A DNA stretch of 64,000 bases from positions 7,082,501 to 7,146,500 of the forward strand of contig CP136891.1 in the NCBI GenBank assembly GCA_034359265.1, read 5' to 3'. This document shows positions 58,601 to 64,000 of the stretch, piece by piece. Position numbers and translations under genes: made by a program. The notes beneath the pieces were generated by a model. The model had not been told where the DNA came from and did not search any database. It saw only the letters and a program-made list of their open reading frames with translations. This DNA comes from Canna indica (taxonomy: Eukaryota; Streptophyta; Magnoliopsida; Zingiberales; Cannaceae). Every line of letters begins with the position of its first letter. Position 1 is the first letter of the stretch.

Positions 58601-61600
58601 GTGTGACTGAAATAAGCAGTTATTAGGGATCCGCTGTAGCACCGCCACGGTTTAAAATTTTGTACTGTATTGTACCAATCCAGTACGCGTGATATAAGTA
58701 TTGTACTGCATAGTACAAAGTAATTTCTGAGCTAATTTTTAGGGTGCTCTCAACCTATATAAAGACCTAAATTCTCACAAGGGTTGTCAAGATCACTAGC
58801 ATACGATCCTACACCATGCTAGCGATCCCGATCTCACCAAAAGATCGGAAAATGTGGGATGGATCGCTAGCAGGATCGGTAGGATCGTATATAGCCAACC
58901 GATCCTATACTAGTACTTTTTCAGCCAAAAATTAAACAAATTTGGGCCAAAGCCCAGCCCACTCTGCACTCAACTCCAGGTTTAAAACCGATCTGAGACT
59001 TGCCCGATCCTGATACCTGTCCGATTTTGACATTTCCAAGTTTGAAACACTTCTCTTCGTCATTCACTCGCCCGATTCCTCACACTCGTGAGTCGCCGTC
59101 ACCGCCCTCAAATCGACTCCTCCGTTCAAGGCTTCTGGCGTTCCTCACTTCCTTGGTTCCTCCCTTTCTCTTCATAGAAAAATATACATTTATGGTATAG
59201 ATAATATTTTTTTAAGTATTGGTGGGATCTTATGATCCTCGATCTAATCCTACTATCCTCGATCCTACGGGAGCCTTACGATCTTGCGTAGTAAAGTGAT
59301 CTTGACAACCTTGATTCTCACATTATAATTTATAATCAAACTATGCTTTATTATGCATGTTTCAAGCATTTAAATCAAATCTTTATTAAAAAAAACATTT
59401 AGAGACTAGAGAGCGAAATGTAAAAAAAGTACTCAGTCCAATTCATATTGGATTATACCAAGTGTCGGTGTGTATGTATCCGCACTGATCACTCATCGAG
59501 ATCAACACTGTTGGAGATTTTAAAGTTCGAGCACTGCATAGTTCTTGCCTCAACTGAATCATATTCTATTATGAATGACTTGGAAGAATCCTGTAAGGAA
59601 AATACCAGCGCACTGGATAAAAAGCGTGCTTGAGCTGGTTGAAGGCTTCTGTAACATTGATGCCAACTGCACATTGATTACTTCAAACTTTCAAAGTCCT
59701 TGATTAATTTCCCTTTGTAGCCTAAAAACCAAGGAAACGGTGTCATGGAAGGTTGGAGCTATTCAGATATAGCTTTTGCTGTGCTGACTTTGCAGGATAG
59801 ATTTTCTGGAAAGTGCTGGATCTGCAATTCACACTGATGTTTTTACCTAAGAGGGGCAACTACTTTAAGACTTAATTTGTTTACACTGCATTCTTTTTGT
59901 CTTTGTATAAACCAATATTATGTGTTTGCACGTGCATGCATGTAAATAATGTTATTCAAACTTTCTTCTTTTCTCAGAGTTTATTGGTGAACGGTTTGTG
60001 CTCGAGATTGTTCGTAGATAATCAACTTTTGTTTTATGTAATTCATATTTGTTGCTTTACTTGTAAGTAAATCTCATCATTATCCATGGTTGACTTCTTC
60101 ATCATATCATGCAGGTTTTCAGATTCATTCAACTTTTTGATTAACTTACCAGTGGAAAATCATATCTGGTGTGATTTCTCAGACATAATGGGACCTCTTT
60201 TGGAGACATTCCATAATTATTTCAAGGATAGAAATTGTGAATCACCACTTAAGCTTTTGTGGAAGCGAATTTCTCGAGAATTGAGGCACTGCACACAATG
60301 TATATGCCAGCACCATCAAGCCCAAGAATATTTCAATGTTGAATATGAAACAGATTCTGTTGATCCTCTACTGACAGCATTACGCTGCCTTGATGAAGAA
60401 AGGATAACGCAGCATCTCAAGGATATCAATGCAAGAATTCGCTGTAAAGAATATAATCCAGAATCTCATGGGGCAGAAGTTGTTAGTGTGATGTTTGAAG
60501 TATGTTAACTGCAACTCCATTCTAAATTAATGCTTCAGTAACTATTTACTGTTATGATTATTTATCTTATTTTTTCCTGCTTAATTTTGATGTTATCAAA
60601 ACTTACCTGAATAACCATCTAAGAGCTAAGTGCGCATAAATTTAATAAGAAACACTATTGATATGCTACATATGCTGCAATTTTAAAATTCATGCATAAT
60701 ATAATACTTTCCTCTGTAATTATCCATTGAGTTTCATGTAATGAGTCTTCATAACCTTATTACTTTTCTCAAAATTCTTTATTATTGCTACTTAAGTAGC
60801 AGTTCACTGTGGAATGCAGAATGCCAAACACTTTCCTGCCTGAGTATAACACATTTTGGCTGATTTGATGTGAACGCTATATGTACTATATGGGTTCTTC
60901 AGCTTTTTTTTTTATAAAAAAATATTTTCGGCTTTAGCTTCATTGTGAAGTCATGTTGGTTCAATTACGTAAATATTATAACTATCCATATTTGCCCATT
61001 GCAGGTGTTAATGTTTCCTCTATTATTGGATGACCAGTCACTAGCTAATGAGTTCCAGTTTTTTATTGAATCTGTTGATGAGTCTCATGAAGTTACTCTC
61101 TCAAGCAATCAACAGTATCCAGTAATTTTCTTGTGGAATTCATAACTCTTATTTGGTAGTTGGTACTTCATTGTTTCTATCTATTGTTTGTTTTTTCTTC
61201 TGGGTGACTAATTATGTAATTTTTATCAGGGAATCTATGCTCTACTTTTCCTTAAAAGCGGGAGGGCACGAGCAGTTGGATTTCGCCTTGCTGGATGCAT
61301 GGGGAAGCTGAGGTGAAGTTTTTCCCAAGAATTCTGGAGTGTCAATAAATTCTTCTATTGGTATATTCATGGCAAGCTTTGATAGAATGCTCTTTTTTGG
61401 TGAACATAATACTGAATAAGGACAAGTAGCTTGGTATATTTGCATTCGTGTAATAGTCATTATGGGACTATAATAAGACGAAGGAAATTTATGGTTCAAT
61501 GATGAAACACAAATGTATCTGTTATTTTTGTTTTCCTATTAACTAGAATATAAATGGTAGAGGATAACTTTGAGTTTATTTGTTTATTTATTTATTTTTA

Positions 61601-63320
61601 TCAGAGTACATAGATTAAGCATAGAATGATTTTTGATGAATATGCTAAATTGTGTACATCAAAATTTGAGTATGCTAGTAACATATAAAAAATATCTCTC
61701 TTTAAATATATAGAATATGTATATCATGGCTATTGTTGTGAAAATGGTAGGTCAAAGTTTCCTAGTCAGAACACAGAAATATGTTGACTGGTTATTTCTT
61801 AGTTTCCATGCATGTATCATGTTTTGAACTCCGTTGCTAGGCATTTCATCAGAACGAAAACTAAAATTTAACAAATGATAAAATGGTTGCATCGTATGCT
61901 ATACTCTGACTCTAACACATCCTGAAAGGAGTTGTATAGCCAGTTTTACAAAATGATGAGCATCTTACCACTGAATTAAATAGTCAAAATTGTGGATTGT
62001 CTTGCCTTTGTCTATTCCCTCTCCTGTTTGCTATCACAATGAATGAACTATATGTTTATTGCCACTTGTTTTTTGTACCAGAAATTTTCTGTTACCATTC
62101 AGACTCTACATAATGATTGAATATTAGCTCTTTAACTATGAGGTGTTCACTTAATTTTCTTTTAGGAGAGCAACAGATCTCGAGCCTTTGCAACCTTTAC
62201 TAAGGAAATATATTGGGTTCCTTGAAGCAGAGGATTTGCCACCAATCTCAGATATGTTGAGGCCAAGAGTGCAGCTTGAGCGCATGAATGTATGGAACGG
62301 ATTTAAAACATTGTATGTGAATTAATTCTTTGGATACTAAATTAAGGTCCCCTCTTTATTTTTTTATTGTTTTTTTTCTAAAATTTGTCATTTTCGGTGC
62401 TTTGTATGCGAAATCATTTTCATCATATTTCACATGACTGTAGACTTGGCTTTCTTGAGGCAGAAGCCCTTGAAGACGGGATTCTGGAGAAATACCCCAT
62501 TTTCCTAAGTATAGTACTCAACCATGTTAGTGATGACACAACTGAATTCTCCTTTGCTGTTGCTTGCCTTAGGACACTATTTGAAATGCTTGGTGAGTGT
62601 TTGCCTTATATTTTTTATATGGTTAAATAGTTTTTACCAGCTTGTAATCGTGCTTCATTTCTTTTTCATTTTATAGGATGTAAGCTGTGGTTGAGAACTA
62701 CATTATCACCTAGTATGATGCGCAATTCTTTGTTGGGGCAGTGCTTTCATACTCGAAATGAGAAAAGCCATAAAGATATATTTGATCTTTTTCTACCTTT
62801 TTTGCAGGTAGGTTGATTAGTCATTCTTTAATCAAGTACTTCAAACATTTTTTTAAAGAAAAATGTACCTCAAACATTTAATGCCTTGAACTTTGTAGAT
62901 ATTAGATCTTTATTCTTCTCTAAGACTTTTTAATATATAACAAGCTTCTTCACTGTTTTATAGCTATTTCAATTATCTAATTTGCGTTTAAATTCTTACT
63001 CCAGTCTCTTGAATCTTTGCAAGATGGTGAGCATGAAAAGCAACGGAGACATTTTCTCTATTTTCTTCTTCATCAAGTAACTCAAAGTAGAAATTTCAGC
63101 AATTTAATGAGAAAAAATGCTAGTAAGGTATGCTGATTTTTAATATACACATGACTTTTTACTCATTATCTATGTATACACTTCCAATATTGGCTATAGC
63201 TAATATATCATAATTATTCTCATATGTTTGTTTTTCAAAAATGTAGATTGCTATTCTCATCATACATCGAGGTTACACAATGAGTCCTCCATGCCCCCCT
63301 TCGGAATGTGCTCATATGTG
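55608..63320 (+). CDS. Sen1/senataxin-like helicase, N-terminal half (gene runs off the right edge)
   Basis: Family role: superfamily 1 (Upf1-like) RNA/DNA helicase of the Sen1 group, acting in the nucleus on R-loops and transcription termination; the plant relative is At4g30100-like. Nine exons: 55608-55732, 60115-60499, 61005-61121, 61230-61312, 62166-62312, 62444-62592, 62677-62807, 63005-63127, 63247-63320. All phases close and give about 444 residues. Only the N-terminal helical region is present: MAKKGCTRRELLDRW at the start, then NFLINLPVENHIWCDFSDIM, HCTQCICQHHQAQEYFNVEY, LRCLDEERITQHLKDINARI, VLMFPLLLDDQSLANEF, LEPLQPLLRKYIGFLE, PIFLSIVLNHVSDDTTEFSF, GCKLWLRTTLSPSMMRNSLL, HEKQRRHFLYFLLHQVTQSR and PPCPPSECAHMW. 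The next exon was not found before 64000; the helicase motifs lie beyond. The first donor (TG/GTTCGA) is weak and intron 1 is 4.4 kb. An in-frame TTG at 55572 was not preferred as start. Confidence 0.9.
56577..56987. mobile_element. hAT-like MITE in intron 1 of the Sen1-like gene, 411 bp
   Basis: Termini are TAGGGCTGTTCATGGGTTGG and, reversed, TAGGGTTGTTCATTGGGTCG. The flanking 8-mers CTTGTCAT (56569-56576) and GTTGTCAT (56988-56995) match at 7 of 8. The interior is rich in CGGGT/ACCCG repeats. There is no transposase. Confidence 0.8.
58779..59313. mobile_element. hAT-like MITE in intron 1 of the Sen1-like gene, 535 bp
   Basis: Termini are AAGGGTTGTCAAGATCACTA and, reversed, CAAGGTTGTCAAGATCACTT. 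It is flanked by the perfect 8-bp duplication ATTCTCAC (58771-58778 and 59314-59321). The interior repeats GATCCTA/TAGGATCG motifs in both orientations. There is no transposase. Confidence 0.88.
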
Positions 63321-64000
63321 GTAAGGAATTGCCAAGTTTGTTCTTGTTATTTATTTTTTTTGTACTAATTATTCTAACTTCCAAGAGCATCCTTGTAATT
63401 GCGCTTTGGGGTTTCTGAATGCTGGTCATATCAAATATCAAATTTTCTTTATGCCATAAAACATTTGAAATTTGATGTCTAGATCTTTTAGTAGATTATA
63501 TATATGATTTTATTATAGAAAGATTTATATATTTTGATGTTTCTTCAATATGACATAATTGTCCATACTTCATACCATTTGAAATTTTATTGCTTTTTTA
63601 CATTGTTGCTTCAGATTTGAAATTTTCTTATACATGATAAACAAATCTTCAGAAATTTTAATTCATGAGTCAAATTTTGTGCTTTTTTTTATAAAAAATA
63701 TATATTGAGAATGTGAAAGTAATTGCAAGTTTGCAACTATCACGAAATTGTTTACCTGGCAGCTGGCGCAACCGCACAATTATACTTTTAGATGCAATAC
63801 TGGAGAGACAATCCGTCTATTATATCAAAGTAAAAAACCATAAAGGTCAACTAAAGAACTAGTTTCAATCTCTCATGAAAAATGTTGTTGCCTAAATTAT
63901 AAGTGCCATTTAGAAAAATGCCATTTCCTTATGTACTTTTATACTTGTCCATCATAATGCATCATTACTTTGTATGCTATTTTGGAGGAGTTGCTCACTA
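63321..64000 (+). other. Intron of the Sen1-like gene up to the window edge
   Basis: It begins with GTAAGG right after exon 9. AT-rich; no segment matches the expected following residues of the family, so the next exon is taken to lie beyond the window. Confidence 0.5.

Noticed and set aside
58394..58606. 70-codon plus-strand frame in intron 1 of the Sen1-like gene
   Set aside because: Adding it as an exon would break the phase-perfect join between exons 1 and 2, and the residues do not match the family.

Overview
The window is nuclear DNA of a flowering plant. It is AT-rich, its genes have many GT-AG introns, and transposon remnants fill the spaces between them. Protein similarity recalled from memory suggests a monocot outside the grasses, but nothing in the window proves this. 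No CRISPR array, operon, rRNA or tRNA gene was found.

Layout. (1) 0.3-7.1 kb, minus strand: the N-terminal part of a DEMETER/ROS1-type 5-methylcytosine DNA glycosylase, cut off by the left edge before its catalytic core. Its N-terminal exons contain a 352-bp in-frame tandem triplication. (2) 8.1-12.3 kb: two long foldback elements (about 1.04 and 0.76 kb) on either side of a GC-rich LTR-like repeat. (3) 12.6-17.9 kb: four direct copies of an unidentified unit of about 1.1 kb; copy 1 carries a hAT-like insertion and copy 3 a Mutator-like MITE. (4) 18.7-19.6 kb: a tandem array with a period of about 156 bp. (5) 20.9-27.9 kb, minus: a complete 10-exon BIN4/MIDGET gene (topoisomerase VI complex). 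(6) 32.3-40.6 kb, minus: a complete 14-exon gene for a secretory-pathway coiled-coil membrane protein of the Arabidopsis At4g31340/At2g24420 type. (7) 41.4-50.5 kb: hAT-like elements, one of them split by a 7.2-kb CACTA (En/Spm) transposon with decayed transposase genes. (8) 53.0-53.6 kb: another hAT-like MITE. (9) 55.6 kb to the right edge, plus: the N-terminal half of a Sen1/senataxin-like helicase gene whose 4.4-kb first intron holds two more hAT-like MITEs.

Three of the four host genes act on nuclear DNA or RNA (active demethylation, topoisomerase VI and endoreduplication, R-loop/RNA helicase). I see no sign that they are co-regulated, so the grouping is probably chance. Exons were joined by eye from splice signals, reading phase and remembered family similarity. 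Every phase transition closes, which makes the four gene models strong, but the outer untranslated ends are inferred. The most notable observations are the triplicated chimeric exon and lost splice acceptor in the demethylase gene, the giant foldback upstream of it, the 1.1-kb tandem array with a shared open frame, and the 11-residue repeats in the coiled-coil protein.
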